From NCBI RefSeq assembly GCF_001017575.1, contig NZ_CP011372.1, positions 434,001-498,000 of the forward strand: DNA of 64,000 bases, read 5' to 3'. This document shows, piece after piece, positions 42,441 through 51,472 of the stretch. The position numbers and the translations under genes are program-made. This DNA is from Campylobacter lari (GTDB lineage Bacteria; Campylobacterota; Campylobacteria; Campylobacterales; Campylobacteraceae). Every line of letters begins with the position of its first letter. The stretch's first letter is position 1. The notes under the pieces are model-generated. The model had not been told where the DNA came from. It was given only the letters and a program-made list of their open reading frames with translations, and ran no database searches.

Positions 42441-43880
42441 ATGCACGGAAAAATAATGGTTTATGTGGATGCTACTGGAAGAGGAACAGTAATTAATCTT
42501 GCAAAAACATTTTTTGAATTTAACAAGCATGCATGGCACGATAAAAGAAGTATGCCAACAGTTGGTATGTTTGTTGAATTTAGATCCGATGGAAAGCATA
42601 TTACCGATTTAAGACCTTCTAAATTTCAAGAATTTGGAGATAGTGATTTTATCAAAGAAAGAGATTTTTGGAAAACAGATAGTGATGATGAATTAGAAGA
42701 TTTAAGACTGACAAGACGTGATGCTTATGTCCAAGAGCTTTATAGGGAAACTGATTATGACAATCTTGATAAAATTGTATTGAACTTAACTATTCCACAA
42801 GCAATTCAAAGATATTTTTATAATGAAACTTTATCAATTAATGCAGTAAAAGATATCAACACAGATGAGGTGCCATATATTATTGATTTTTTTGCTATGA
42901 AGCGTTTTTTGTATAAGGCTTTAGATACTTTATTATTTTCGGATAATACTATCAATCAAGCTGATTTTTCTGCAATGAAAAATATTATAGTGCACCTTGA
43001 AATGGCATATAAAGATATGAAAGATAAGCAAAAACATATCAATATGGAGCGTTTGTATGATGAGGTGTTTTTATCTCATCAATGTCATTATCAAGCACTT
43101 TTAGCTTCGATTGATAATAGGAAAAATAGAAAATTAGCACTAGATCGTCAGATGAGTACTTTAATTACAGATATAAAATCAAAACAAGCAAGATTAGAAT
43201 CTGAAAATGGTAAAAAACGCCAAGAATTTGAAGAGTTGATACAAAGTAAAAAACAAAAATTAATAGAAATTAAAAATGAAGTTGACTATTTTACAAAAAG
43301 CGTAGAAAAATTAGAGGCAATGAAAAAGTCTTTTTATGAAAAAAATTTTACTATTTTTAGTAATAGTTTTAATATGGCAAGAGAAAAACTTTTTGAAAAA
43401 ATTAAGCAAGGTTTGAATATTTGTGCTACAAAATTAGATATAGAAATTTGGAAAAAATCTTTAAAATCAACAAGTATTAAAAACTCTTATTTTAAAACAG
43501 CAAGTGAAATTTCTTTTTGCACGCTTTCTTTTGCTGAGCTTTATTTAAATAGGCTAAATAAACATGCCTTAAACCCAAATGATCAATTGTTGTTTTCTTA
43601 TGTTAAGAAGGTTCGAAAAGAATGCGAAAAGAATTTTTTAGTGGTTACTTCTAATCCTGATTTATATATTAATATGAAGATTCAAATTTTTGCAATGAAT
43701 CCTTATTATGTAGTTAAACATGCACCTAAAAAAGTAAATTATCAAGGATTAATGAAAAACACTGAATTTGATATAGTTTATGTCGATGAAAAGACTATAT
43801 GGGCACCTGTTGCTGATGTTATTTTAGAGGGGAAATATTTCTTAAAAAAAGATTCTAAAACTAAATTTAAAATTTTATAA
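42441..43880 (+). CDS. Unknown coiled-coil protein with an OB/cold-shock-like N-terminus
   Basis: The ATG at 42441 is preceded by AAGGA at a normal distance and gives 479 residues; a TTG two codons earlier is less likely. Residues about 1-60 (GKIMVYVDATGRGTVI...VGMFVEF) look like a cold-shock/OB fold, which would bind nucleic acid. A helical region follows, then a long coiled coil (about 225-300), and a mixed C-terminal domain. I recall a similar gene between guaA and purD in C. jejuni, of unknown function. The promoter is in the 112 nt before it, which has no other gene. Confidence 0.82.
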   Translation: MHGKIMVYVDATGRGTVINLAKTFFEFNKHAWHDKRSMPTVGMFVEFRSDGKHITDLRPSKFQEFGDSDFIKERDFWKTDSDDELEDLRLTRRDAYVQELYRETDYDNLDKIVLNLTIPQAIQRYFYNETLSINAVKDINTDEVPYIIDFFAMKRFLYKALDTLLFSDNTINQADFSAMKNIIVHLEMAYKDMKDKQKHINMERLYDEVFLSHQCHYQALLASIDNRKNRKLALDRQMSTLITDIKSKQARLESENGKKRQEFEELIQSKKQKLIEIKNEVDYFTKSVEKLEAMKKSFYEKNFTIFSNSFNMAREKLFEKIKQGLNICATKLDIEIWKKSLKSTSIKNSYFKTASEISFCTLSFAELYLNRLNKHALNPNDQLLFSYVKKVRKECEKNFLVVTSNPDLYINMKIQIFAMNPYYVVKHAPKKVNYQGLMKNTEFDIVYVDEKTIWAPVADVILEGKYFLKKDSKTKFKIL

Positions 43881-43917
43881 AAATCCTTTTTAAACCCTAT
43901 TTTTAAGTTTTCTTGGT

Positions 43918-43923
43918 TATAAT
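43918..43923 (+). promoter_or_regulatory. -10 element for the structured RNA
   Basis: A perfect TATAAT lies 7 nt before the start of the RNA's closing stem at 43930, preceded by T-rich sequence as is usual for Campylobacter sigma70 promoters. Confidence 0.7.
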
Positions 43924-43929
43924 TATATT

Positions 43930-44123
43930 GCCTAAATGGTTCGATATGGTATTAAAGAGGATCCAACACATTAATTATAAGCTGTGATGTGTGATTTACC
44001 GTGTTCTGTGACTTCGTTTGAGTTTTGAAAAAAGCGAGAAGCTGCAGCCTTTAAAAATCACCTAATGGCATACTTTGACTTTTTGAGGGTCAGACACTTA
44101 TACTCCGGCCATTTGGGTTTTTT
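43930..44123 (+). ncRNA. ssrS: Structured RNA upstream of purD, probably 6S RNA
   Basis: This gap holds no reading frame but clear RNA signs. The 5' end CCTAAATGG pairs with the 3' CCATTTGGG to form a closing stem, which is followed by a T run (44118-44123), so it also looks like a terminator. A perfect TATAAT sits just upstream. Length (about 194 nt), a long rod with closed ends, and the place before purD fit 6S RNA, which binds RNA polymerase in stationary phase. I have not computed the fold, and the identification rests on size, ends and context. No tRNA-like part is present, so it is not tmRNA. Confidence 0.7.
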
Positions 44124-44144
44124 GCAACACTTTTAAGGAAAATA

Positions 44145-45395
44145 ATGAAAATTTTAATATTAGGAAGCGGTGCAAGAGAGTATTCTATCGCTTTGGCTCT
44201 TCAAAAAACAAATGATAATTTAGAATTTTATTTTGCTCCAGGAAATGGTGCTACTGCTAAAATAGGAATCAATCTTAATATGAAAGATCCTAAGGTGATT
44301 ACAGCTTATGCAAAAGCATCTGAAATTGATCTTTGCATAGTTGGAAGTGAAAATTTTTTAGCAGAGGGTATAGTAGATCTTTTTAAAGAAAATAATATTG
44401 CTATTTTTGGGCCTACTAAAGCTGCTGCTATGCTAGAGGCTTCAAAATCTTATATGAAGAGTTTTTTAAAAAAATATAAAATTAAAACAGCTAAATTTTT
44501 AAATACAACAGATTATGAAAAAGCTAAGAAATTTATAACATCCTTAACACCTCCTATTGTTGTAAAAGCAGATGGTTTATGTGCAGGTAAAGGGGTGATT
44601 ATCGCACAAAGTCACGAAGAAGCTTTAGAAGCCACTAAAAATATGCTGAGTGGAGAAAGCTTTGGTGAGGCTGGAAAAATTGTCGTAATTGAAGAATATC
44701 TTAATGGTTTTGAATTGAGTGTATTTGCAGTTTGTGATGGAAATGATTTTATATTATTGCCTGCTGCGCAAGATCATAAAAGATTATTAGATAATGATAA
44801 AGGACCTAATACAGGTGGCATGGGAGCTTATGCCCCAAGTACTTTAGCAAGTGAGAATTTGTTAGAGCAGGTGAAAAAAGATATAGTGGCGCCAACCCTT
44901 AAAGGTATGAAAGAAGAAGGTGCTGAATTTGTTGGAGTGTTGTTTATAGGTTTAATGGTTGTAAATAATAAACCTTATGTTTTAGAGTATAATGTGCGTT
45001 TTGGCGATCCTGAGTGTGAAGTTTTGATGCCTTTGATAGAAAATCCTTTGGATTTATTTTTAGCATGTGTGAATAAAAATCTTGCTAATACTAATATAAA
45101 AATTAAAAATGAATTTGCTGTGGGTGTGGTTTGTGCAAGTAAAAATTATCCTTACAAGGACTCACCAAAAGCCTTGATCGAGATAGATAATGTCCCGCAA
45201 AATTCTCATATTTCTTATGCTGGTGTAAGTTTGGAAGATGATAAATTGTATGCTAGTGGTGGTCGTGTATTGGTTTGTGTAGGAACTGGAAAAAGCATTG
45301 AGGAAGCTCAAAAAAACGCTTATATGCTTTGTGAAAATGTTCATTTTAAAGGAAAACAATATAGAAAAGATATTGCTTTTCAGGTTCTTAAATGA
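44145..45395 (+). CDS. purD: Phosphoribosylamine-glycine ligase
   Basis: This 416-residue ATP-grasp enzyme begins [18 protein letters not shown] (the usual form is GGREHA), with the ATP-grasp block [14 protein letters not shown] and the signature [12 protein letters not shown]. It makes glycinamide ribonucleotide in purine synthesis. AAGGA precedes the ATG, 22 nt after the end of the structured RNA. It overlaps the RDD gene by 4 nt. Cotranscription from the RNA promoter by read-through is possible. Confidence 0.96.
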   Translation: MKILILGSGAREYSIALALQKTNDNLEFYFAPGNGATAKIGINLNMKDPKVITAYAKASEIDLCIVGSENFLAEGIVDLFKENNIAIFGPTKAAAMLEASKSYMKSFLKKYKIKTAKFLNTTDYEKAKKFITSLTPPIVVKADGLCAGKGVIIAQSHEEALEATKNMLSGESFGEAGKIVVIEEYLNGFELSVFAVCDGNDFILLPAAQDHKRLLDNDKGPNTGGMGAYAPSTLASENLLEQVKKDIVAPTLKGMKEEGAEFVGVLFIGLMVVNNKPYVLEYNVRFGDPECEVLMPLIENPLDLFLACVNKNLANTNIKIKNEFAVGVVCASKNYPYKDSPKALIEIDNVPQNSHISYAGVSLEDDKLYASGGRVLVCVGTGKSIEEAQKNAYMLCENVHFKGKQYRKDIAFQVLK

Positions 45396-45850
45396 GTGCA
45401 AATCAAGAATTATTTGATAAACTAGAAAAAGAAGAGCTAAAAATAGCAAGTTTTAAAAAAAGATTTTTAGCTTATATTATTGATAGTTTTGTAATTTTAG
45501 CTATTGTAAGTATTATTTTGCTTGATAAAATTAATTCTATGCAAACTTATGATGAAATTCATAATCTTTTAATGCGCTTTGCTGGCGGAATTTTGATTTT
45601 ACAGTTTGCATATCATAGTTTATTTACTTATTTGTATGGTGCAACTTTAGGAAAAATGCTTTTGAAGATTATGGTGATTGATCAAGAATTGCTAGATAAG
45701 CCAAATTTTACCCAAAGTGCTTTAAGAGCAGGTGTAAGGCAAATTAGTGATATGTTGTATGGTTTAGGATTTGCTTGGGCCTTGAGTAATATTGTTTTAA
45801 AAACTTGGCATGATTATGCAGCAAAAACAGTGGTGATAGATCTTGCGTAA
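45392..45850 (+). CDS. RDD family membrane protein
   Basis: This 152-residue protein has the RDD pattern: [15 protein letters not shown] (Arg/Lys then Asp in the first helix), a second helix (about 65-88) and the [13 protein letters not shown] block. RDD proteins are small membrane proteins, some with sodium or proton transport roles; the activity here is unknown. It sits between purD and lptD with 4- and 8-nt overlaps. C. jejuni has it after purD as I recall. Confidence 0.88.
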   Translation: MSANQELFDKLEKEELKIASFKKRFLAYIIDSFVILAIVSIILLDKINSMQTYDEIHNLLMRFAGGILILQFAYHSLFTYLYGATLGKMLLKIMVIDQELLDKPNFTQSALRAGVRQISDMLYGLGFAWALSNIVLKTWHDYAAKTVVIDLA

Positions 45851-47876
45851 AATATTACTTTCTTTAGCTTGTGTAGGAAGCTTGTATGCTTCTAAAGTAG
45901 ATATTTATGCTTTAGATGTTGTAAAAACAAATGATATCATAGAAGCAAAAGATAATGTAGTTGTAGTTTCTGATTTATATTTAATCACTGCAAGTGAGGC
46001 TAAATTTAATGAAACAACAAAAGATTTAGAACTGTTTGGTGATGTGAATATCTTACGAGGGCAAAAAGAAAGAACTAATTCTACTTATACTAAAATTAAC
46101 CTTAAAGATAATACAACAGCTTTTAAAAATTTATTTTTTTCAAATAACGATTTAGAGGTTTGGTTGCAATGTCATCAAGCTGATTTAAATGATAAATTTG
46201 TTATAACTAAAAAGTCAGTTGTTTCTAGTTGTAATGTAGAAAATCCTGATTGGGAGATTCGTTTTGATGAAGGAAAATTAAATAAAGAAAGTAATTTTTT
46301 GCATCTTTATAATGCAAGATTATATGTTAAAAATACTCCTGTGATGTATTTACCTTATTTTGGTTTTAGTGTGGATACTAAAAGAAAAAGTGGTTTATTA
46401 ATTCCTCAGGTAGTTTTAAAGCAAAGTGAGGGGTTGTATTACAACCAGCCAATTTATTATGTTATTGATGATAATGCAGATATTCAATTTGAACCTCAAA
46501 TTAGAACAAAAAGAGGTTATGGATTATACTCAACTTTAAGATTTATTGATAGTCCTTATTCTCAAGGTGAAATTAGCGGTGGTATTTTTGGAGAAAAATC
46601 AAGTTATAGAAGAAAGGAAAATTTAAAAAACAAAGAACATTATGGCTTAGAAATCAAATATTCAAGTGAAGCTTTGTTCAAAAGTCTCTTGAATGATGAG
46701 TTTCAAGAAGGTTTGTGGATTGATGCTACTTATTTAAATGATGTAGATTATATGAATTTAAGCTCTAGCGCAAAAACCGAAGCTTCTTTAGTTACTTCAA
46801 AAATAAATTATTTCTTATCCGATGATGATAATTATTATGGTGCTTATGCAAAGTATTATATAGATACTTCCAAAATTAGTAATAAAGATACCATGCAAGA
46901 ATATCCATCCTTTCAATATCATAGATATTTAAATGGATTTTTTGACAATTATATACAATATAGTTTGGATGCTTCTTTTCATAGATATTATAGGCATACA
47001 GGTATTTATGCTAAAACATTAGATTTTGATCTACCTTTAATTTATCATACAAGCTTTTTGGATGATTTTTTAAATTTTACTTTTACTGAAAGAATATATG
47101 TAAATTTTGTAGATTATTCTAATACAGATAATAAGAACCAAGAACATTTGTTTCAAAATTCTCATAATTTTTCTTTATATACAGATCTTTCTAAGCCGTA
47201 TGAAAATTTTTACCATACATTATATTTGGGGGTCAATTATTTTATACCTGGGGCCAAATCAGGTAAAATTACTGAAGATTTTATAGATTTAAAAAATGAT
47301 CCTGAGCAGTTTAATTTTTCAATGTATCAGTATTTTTATAATACTTTAGGTAAAAAAAAATTATACCATAATCTAAAGGCAAAATATTTTACCAAAGAAG
47401 GTAGTTTTGGTGGTTTTGATAATGTTGTAGAATATTTTTATAATGATTATATAAGCTTGAGAAATGAAGCAGAATATTCTGGGGTGGATAATAGGTTTGA
47501 TAAAGTATTTAGTGAAGCTTTGTTTGATTATGGTGAGTGGAAGCTTAGTTTAAATCATGCTTATAGAATTTATGAAAATGAAAAATACAATTTTTTAGGA
47601 ACTAAAGCTCAATATAACATAAACAGTAATTATCAAATATTTGGTGGTTTGTGGTTTGATTTAAATAAAGATCCTGAAAAATGGGAAGTAGGTTATACCT
47701 ATCAAAGAAAATGTTGGAATTATTCTTTGATGTATCGCAAGGATATTTCACCTAAGCTTACTAGCGGAGGGATTAGCGCTAAAGATCAAAGTGGTGTATA
47801 TTTTATGTTTAATTTTTATCCGTTGGGCGGAGTTTCTTATGATTTTTCTTTGGAAGAAAATGAAAGGTCTATATAA
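45843..47876 (+). CDS. lptD: LPS assembly protein LptD
   Basis: This 677-residue outer-membrane protein starts with TTG inside the end of the RDD gene. It has a signal peptide (cleaved about after residue 16, LYA) and an OstA/LptA-like beta-jellyroll domain (about 20-130). Cys residues lie in WLQC and SSCNVENPDW, and MYLPYFGFSVDTKRKSGLLIP marks the start of the barrel. The rest is a large barrel with a late Cys (KCWNYSLMYRKD) that could pair with the early ones. It inserts LOS into the outer membrane. The lptE partner was not found in the window. The gene overlaps the next one by one base. Confidence 0.9.
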   Translation: MRKILLSLACVGSLYASKVDIYALDVVKTNDIIEAKDNVVVVSDLYLITASEAKFNETTKDLELFGDVNILRGQKERTNSTYTKINLKDNTTAFKNLFFSNNDLEVWLQCHQADLNDKFVITKKSVVSSCNVENPDWEIRFDEGKLNKESNFLHLYNARLYVKNTPVMYLPYFGFSVDTKRKSGLLIPQVVLKQSEGLYYNQPIYYVIDDNADIQFEPQIRTKRGYGLYSTLRFIDSPYSQGEISGGIFGEKSSYRRKENLKNKEHYGLEIKYSSEALFKSLLNDEFQEGLWIDATYLNDVDYMNLSSSAKTEASLVTSKINYFLSDDDNYYGAYAKYYIDTSKISNKDTMQEYPSFQYHRYLNGFFDNYIQYSLDASFHRYYRHTGIYAKTLDFDLPLIYHTSFLDDFLNFTFTERIYVNFVDYSNTDNKNQEHLFQNSHNFSLYTDLSKPYENFYHTLYLGVNYFIPGAKSGKITEDFIDLKNDPEQFNFSMYQYFYNTLGKKKLYHNLKAKYFTKEGSFGGFDNVVEYFYNDYISLRNEAEYSGVDNRFDKVFSEALFDYGEWKLSLNHAYRIYENEKYNFLGTKAQYNINSNYQIFGGLWFDLNKDPEKWEVGYTYQRKCWNYSLMYRKDISPKLTSGGISAKDQSGVYFMFNFYPLGGVSYDFSLEENERSI

Positions 47877-48532
47877 TGCTTTTTGAAGATGAAAAAGATG
47901 CGCTTGATAGATTATATGATATATTACCATTAAATAAACTAAAAGATTATATTATTATTACACCTTCTTTAAAATCTATAGTTTTTGTCGATGCGCTGGC
48001 GCAAAAATTAGAAATCCCATATGATTTTTTATTCACAGAGCAAATTAAAGCTCCCAATAATGATGAATGTCAAATAGCTATGATTAGTGAGACAAAAGAG
48101 CTTGTTTATAATGAGGCTTTAGTTAGAGCTTTTGATATAAGTTTAGATTATATTTATGGTGAGGCAAATAGGACTTATGAAGAAAAAATTTTAAAAAATG
48201 TATATCGTTACAGAAAAGGAAATCTTTTAAAAGACTTAAAAGGAAAAAATATTTTAATGTTACATGAGGGCTGTGAAAGCGGGATTACTGCTTCTTCATG
48301 TATTAAAAGTTTGCTAAAGGAAGAAGTAAATAGTATTATTTATGCCACTGCCTTAATGCCAAGTGATGTGTATGATTATATTAGTGTTTTTGTAGATGAG
48401 GTTTATTGTGTGCAAAAGATTGATCATTTTGTAAATATTGAGTTCTATTTTAAAAATAAAACGATTTTACAAACCCATGAAATTTTAGATATTTTAGAAG
48501 AAAGTAGATATTATTTACCTTTAAAAAAGTAA
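47876..48532 (+). CDS. Phosphoribosyltransferase-like protein
   Basis: This 218-residue protein has a type I PRTase outline: a strand then a PRPP-loop-like segment, GKNILMLHEGCESGITASSCIKSL (usual form is VLLVDDGIATG...), and a following Ala/Leu strand. The DD pair of the standard motif is HE here, so catalysis is uncertain and the substrate unknown. It starts on the last base of the lptD stop. It is followed by hairpins in the pnp leader. Confidence 0.75.
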   Translation: MLFEDEKDALDRLYDILPLNKLKDYIIITPSLKSIVFVDALAQKLEIPYDFLFTEQIKAPNNDECQIAMISETKELVYNEALVRAFDISLDYIYGEANRTYEEKILKNVYRYRKGNLLKDLKGKNILMLHEGCESGITASSCIKSLLKEEVNSIIYATALMPSDVYDYISVFVDEVYCVQKIDHFVNIEFYFKNKTILQTHEILDILEESRYYLPLKK

Positions 48533-48571
48533 ATTTATATCTAAACAATTTGTTGTTTAGATATAAATTTA
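48530..48571 (+). other. Perfect 19-bp hairpin after the PRTase-like gene
   Basis: Bases 48530-48548 and 48553-48571 are exact reverse complements around the loop TTTG. The hairpin begins at the stop codon. No T run follows directly, so it is not a standard terminator. It may serve as a terminator with Rho, an mRNA 3' end stabiliser, or part of the pnp leader. Confidence 0.8.
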
Positions 48572-48589
48572 TAGGCAAAATAAAAACAG

Positions 48590-48624
48590 GCTTTTTAAGT
48601 TTTAATTTTTAAAATTTAAAAAGC
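48590..48624 (+). other. Second long hairpin in the pnp leader
   Basis: GCTTTTTAAGTTTTAA (48590-48605) and the 48609-48624 segment ending TTTAAAAAGC pair over about 14-16 bp with one G-T pair. It lies 40 nt before the pnp start. With the first hairpin it makes the leader strongly structured. Confidence 0.65.
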
Positions 48625-48664
48625 TTATTTGGTTTTGTCTATGATAAAAATTTAAAGGAAAATC

Positions 48665-50773
48665 ATGCGACATGAAATAAATATCAATAATCATCTTGAA
48701 ATATTTGATACCGATAAAGTAGCAAAACAAGCTGCTGGTGCAATTTTAATGCAAGAAAAAAATGCAGTAGTCTTAGCAACTGTAGCAAGAGAAGAAAAAA
48801 TGGTAGAAGAGGATTTTTTACCTCTTACAGTGCAATATATAGAAAAAGCCTATGCAGCAGGTAAAATTCCAGGTGGCTATGTAAAAAGAGAAACCAAACC
48901 AGGTGACAATGAAACACTAAGCGCAAGGATTATAGATAGAAGTTTAAGACCTCTTTTTCCAAAAGGCTATGCTTATCCAACGCAAATTGTTGTGATGGTT
49001 CTTTCTGCTGATCCTGAAGTGGATTTACAGGTGATGAGTTTAAATGCTGCAAGTATTGCTTTATATTTAAGTGATATTCCCATCAAAGCACCAGTTTGTG
49101 GTGTAAGAATAGGTCGTATAAATAATGAATTTGTTTTAAATCCAAGCAATAGTGAGCTAAAAAATAGCACCCTAGATCTTTATGTAGCAGGTGTTAAAGA
49201 TGAGCTTTTAATGATAGAAATGAGAGCTTTGGCAAATAAGCAAAACAACAAACATTGTGTGAATGAGTTAAGTGAAGATGATACTTTAAAAGCTTTAGAT
49301 TTTGCAAGTAATGCAATTTTACGTGGTTCCAATGAATATGAAAAAACATTTGCTGCTTATAGAAAAAATTCCAAACTTGAGTTTAAAATAGAGCTAGATA
49401 ATGCTCAAATTATTGACTATATAAAAAATACTTATATGACAAAACTTAAAATTGCTATTAATCAAATGGCAAAAAGTGAAAGGGCAAGTGAAATTTTACA
49501 AATTGCAAAAGAAATTGAAAGCGAAACAATAGCTATTGAAAATGAATGGAAATTTGAAGATATTGAAAAAGCTTTGCATGTATGTAAAAGAGAACTTATT
49601 AGAAACCAAATTATTAATGAAAATAAAAGAGCAGATGGTAGAGGTTTGAAAGATGTTAGGAAAATAGATATAGAAACAAATATTTTACCAAGTGCTCATG
49701 GATCTTGTCTTTTTACTAGAGGACAAACCCAAGCCTTAGTTGTTGCAACTTTAGGAAATGACAATGATGCGCAAATGTCAGATTTGCTAACAGAAAAAAA
49801 TCCAATTTGTGAAAAATTTATGGTTAATTATAATTTTCCGGGGTTTTCTGTGGGTGAGGCTAGTCCTATAAAAGCTCCTGGTAGAAGAGAACTAGGGCAT
49901 GGAAATTTAGCAAAACGAGCTTTGCATCCTAGTGTGGATGTAGATTATGCTCATACTATTCGTTTGGTGTCTGAAATTTTAGAAAGTAATGGTTCTAGTT
50001 CTATGGCTACTGTTTGCGGTGGTGCTTTAGCTTTAAGAGCTGCAGGAGTAAAAAGTGAAAAACTAGTAGCAGGTGTGGCAATGGGGCTTGTTTTTGAAGA
50101 TGAAAAATATGCTATTTTAACCGATATCATGGGGCTTGAAGATCACGACGGAGATATGGATTTTAAAGTGGCAGGAAGTTATGAAGGGATTACTGCTTTG
50201 CAGATGGATATAAAACTTGGTGGTATAGAGCAACAGGTTTTAAAAGAAGCTTTATATCAAGCAAAAGAAGCTAGAGAACATATTTTAAAACTAATGGAAG
50301 AGGCTGATAGAAGCATCATTGTTAATGAAGCTATTTTACCAAAGATTGAAATTTTTAATGTAGATCCAAATAAAATTCCTGATATCATAGGTCAAGGCGG
50401 AAAAACTATAAAAGAAATCATCGAAAAATTTGAAGTTAATATCGACTTAGATAGAGATAAAGGCGAAGTTAAGATAGCAGGAATTAATCATGATTTAATT
50501 TCTCAAAGCAAAGAATATATATTAAATTTACTCCATTCTAAAGGTTCTAATAAAAAACGCGATAGAAAAGAAATGCCTAAATTTGATATCGGAGAAGAAT
50601 TTATAGGAAAAGTTCAAAAAGTTGTAGAATTTGGAGTTTTTGTAGAACTTAAAGAAGGCGTGGATGGTTTATTGCATAATTCTAAGATTAAAGAAAAGTT
50701 AGAAGTAGGCAATGAAATTAAAGTTAAAGTTGCAGAAATTAAAAATGGGAAAGTTTCTTTAGATTTAGCCTAA
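48665..50773 (+). CDS. pnp: Polynucleotide phosphorylase
   Basis: This 702-residue 3'-5' exoribonuclease has two RNase PH-like domains (about 10-140 and 315-460, the second with [20 protein letters not shown]). An all-helical linker lies between them. A KH domain (about 555-610, [12 protein letters not shown]) and an S1 RNA-binding domain (about 627-695) follow. It degrades mRNA and is part of the degradosome in other bacteria. Two long hairpins precede it, and a perfect terminator hairpin follows. Confidence 0.97.
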   Translation: MRHEININNHLEIFDTDKVAKQAAGAILMQEKNAVVLATVAREEKMVEEDFLPLTVQYIEKAYAAGKIPGGYVKRETKPGDNETLSARIIDRSLRPLFPKGYAYPTQIVVMVLSADPEVDLQVMSLNAASIALYLSDIPIKAPVCGVRIGRINNEFVLNPSNSELKNSTLDLYVAGVKDELLMIEMRALANKQNNKHCVNELSEDDTLKALDFASNAILRGSNEYEKTFAAYRKNSKLEFKIELDNAQIIDYIKNTYMTKLKIAINQMAKSERASEILQIAKEIESETIAIENEWKFEDIEKALHVCKRELIRNQIINENKRADGRGLKDVRKIDIETNILPSAHGSCLFTRGQTQALVVATLGNDNDAQMSDLLTEKNPICEKFMVNYNFPGFSVGEASPIKAPGRRELGHGNLAKRALHPSVDVDYAHTIRLVSEILESNGSSSMATVCGGALALRAAGVKSEKLVAGVAMGLVFEDEKYAILTDIMGLEDHDGDMDFKVAGSYEGITALQMDIKLGGIEQQVLKEALYQAKEAREHILKLMEEADRSIIVNEAILPKIEIFNVDPNKIPDIIGQGGKTIKEIIEKFEVNIDLDRDKGEVKIAGINHDLISQSKEYILNLLHSKGSNKKRDRKEMPKFDIGEEFIGKVQKVVEFGVFVELKEGVDGLLHNSKIKEKLEVGNEIKVKVAEIKNGKVSLDLA

Positions 50774-50810
50774 ATTTTGAGCATATTAAAAAATATGCTC
50801 AAAATTTTAT
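50772..50810 (+). terminator. Terminator after pnp
   Basis: AAATTTTGAGCATATT (50772-50787) and AATATGCTCAAAATTT (50792-50807) form a perfect 16-bp stem around AAAA, followed by T-rich sequence. It separates pnp from the tRNA array. Confidence 0.85.
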
Positions 50811-50818
50811 ATTATATC

Positions 50819-50847
50819 TTGACAAAAGAATATTCTTTTGGCATAAT
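50819..50847 (+). promoter_or_regulatory. Strong sigma70 promoter of the tRNA array with an internal palindrome
   Basis: TTGACA at 50819-50824 and CATAAT at 50842-50847 are separated by 17 nt. This is close to the full sigma70 consensus, unusual in Campylobacter, where -35 boxes are rarely conserved. The spacer region holds the perfect 18-bp palindrome CAAAAGAATATTCTTTTG at 50823-50840. The first tRNA starts 15 nt after the -10. Confidence 0.8.
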
Positions 50848-50861
50848 TTCATTTTTTGAAT

Positions 50862-50937
50862 GTCTCGTTAGCTCAGCCGGTAGAGCATCTCCCTTTTAAG
50901 GAGGGGGCCGTTGGTTCGAATCCAACACGGGACACCA
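50862..50937 (+). tRNA. tRNA-Lys (TTT), copy 1
   Basis: A 76-nt cloverleaf with encoded CCA: acceptor GTCTCGT/ACGGGAC, anticodon loop CTTTTAA with anticodon TTT. It is the first gene of the array and of the first 265-bp repeat. Confidence 0.97.
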
Positions 50938-50952
50938 CTAAAAATCTTTAAT

Positions 50953-51028
50953 GGTCGCTTAGCTCAGTTGGTAGAGCGCCACCCTTACAAGGTGGATGTC
51001 ATAAGTTCGAGTCTTATAGTGACCACCA
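50953..51028 (+). tRNA. tRNA-Val (TAC), copy 1
   Basis: A 76-nt tRNA with encoded CCA: acceptor GGTCGCT/AGTGACC, anticodon TAC in the loop CTTACAA. Confidence 0.97.
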
Positions 51029-51047
51029 TTCTTTTATTGTTTTAGGT

Positions 51048-51124
51048 GCGGCGGTAGTTCAGCTGGTTAGAATATCGGCCTGTCACGCCGGAGGTCGCGG
51101 GTTCGAGCCCCGTCCGCCGCGCCA
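51048..51124 (+). tRNA. tRNA-Asp (GTC), copy 1
   Basis: A 77-nt tRNA with encoded CCA: acceptor GCGGCGG/CCGCCGC, anticodon GTC in the loop CTGTCAC. It is notably GC-rich against its surroundings. Confidence 0.97.
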
Positions 51125-51126
51125 TT

Positions 51127-51202
51127 GTCTCGTTAGCTCAGCCGGTAGAGCATCTCCCTTTTAAGGAGGGGGCCGTTGGTTCGAATCCAACACGGGACAC
51201 CA
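51127..51202 (+). tRNA. tRNA-Lys (TTT), copy 2
   Basis: This copy is identical to the tRNA-Lys at 50862, shifted by 265 bp. It opens the second repeat of the array and lies only 2 nt after tRNA-Asp copy 1. Confidence 0.97.
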
Positions 51203-51217
51203 CTAAAAATCTTTAAT

Positions 51218-51293
51218 GGTCGCTTAGCTCAGTTGGTAGAGCGCCACCCTTACAAGGTGGATGTCATAAGTTCGAGTCTTATAGTGACCACCA
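51218..51293 (+). tRNA. tRNA-Val (TAC), copy 2
   Basis: This copy and its flanking spacers are identical to tRNA-Val copy 1 with a 265-bp shift. Confidence 0.97.
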
Positions 51294-51312
51294 TTCTTTT
51301 ATTGTTTTAGGT

Positions 51313-51389
51313 GCGGCGGTAGTTCAGCTGGTTAGAATATCGGCCTGTCACGCCGGAGGTCGCGGGTTCGAGCCCCGTCCGCCGCGCCA
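51313..51389 (+). tRNA. tRNA-Asp (GTC), copy 2
   Basis: This copy is identical to tRNA-Asp copy 1 with a 265-bp shift. Confidence 0.97.
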
Positions 51390-51391
51390 TT

Positions 51392-51467
51392 GTCTCGTTA
51401 GCTCAGCCGGTAGAGCATCTCCCTTTTAAGGAGGGGGCCGTTGGTTCGAATCCAACACGGGACACCA
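51392..51467 (+). tRNA. tRNA-Lys (TTT), copy 3
   Basis: A third identical tRNA-Lys that begins a partial third repeat; the match to the repeat ends just after the CCA. Confidence 0.97.
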
Positions 51468-51472
51468 CTCAT

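Larger units (their letters stand above)
50862..51469 (+). repeat. Tandem 265-bp tRNA repeat (Lys-Val-Asp twice, then Lys)
   Basis: Positions 50862-51126 and 51127-51391 are identical 265-bp units, each coding tRNA-Lys, tRNA-Val and tRNA-Asp with the same spacers. A third partial unit covers the last tRNA-Lys. The absence of differences points to recent duplication or ongoing homogenisation. Confidence 0.95.
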
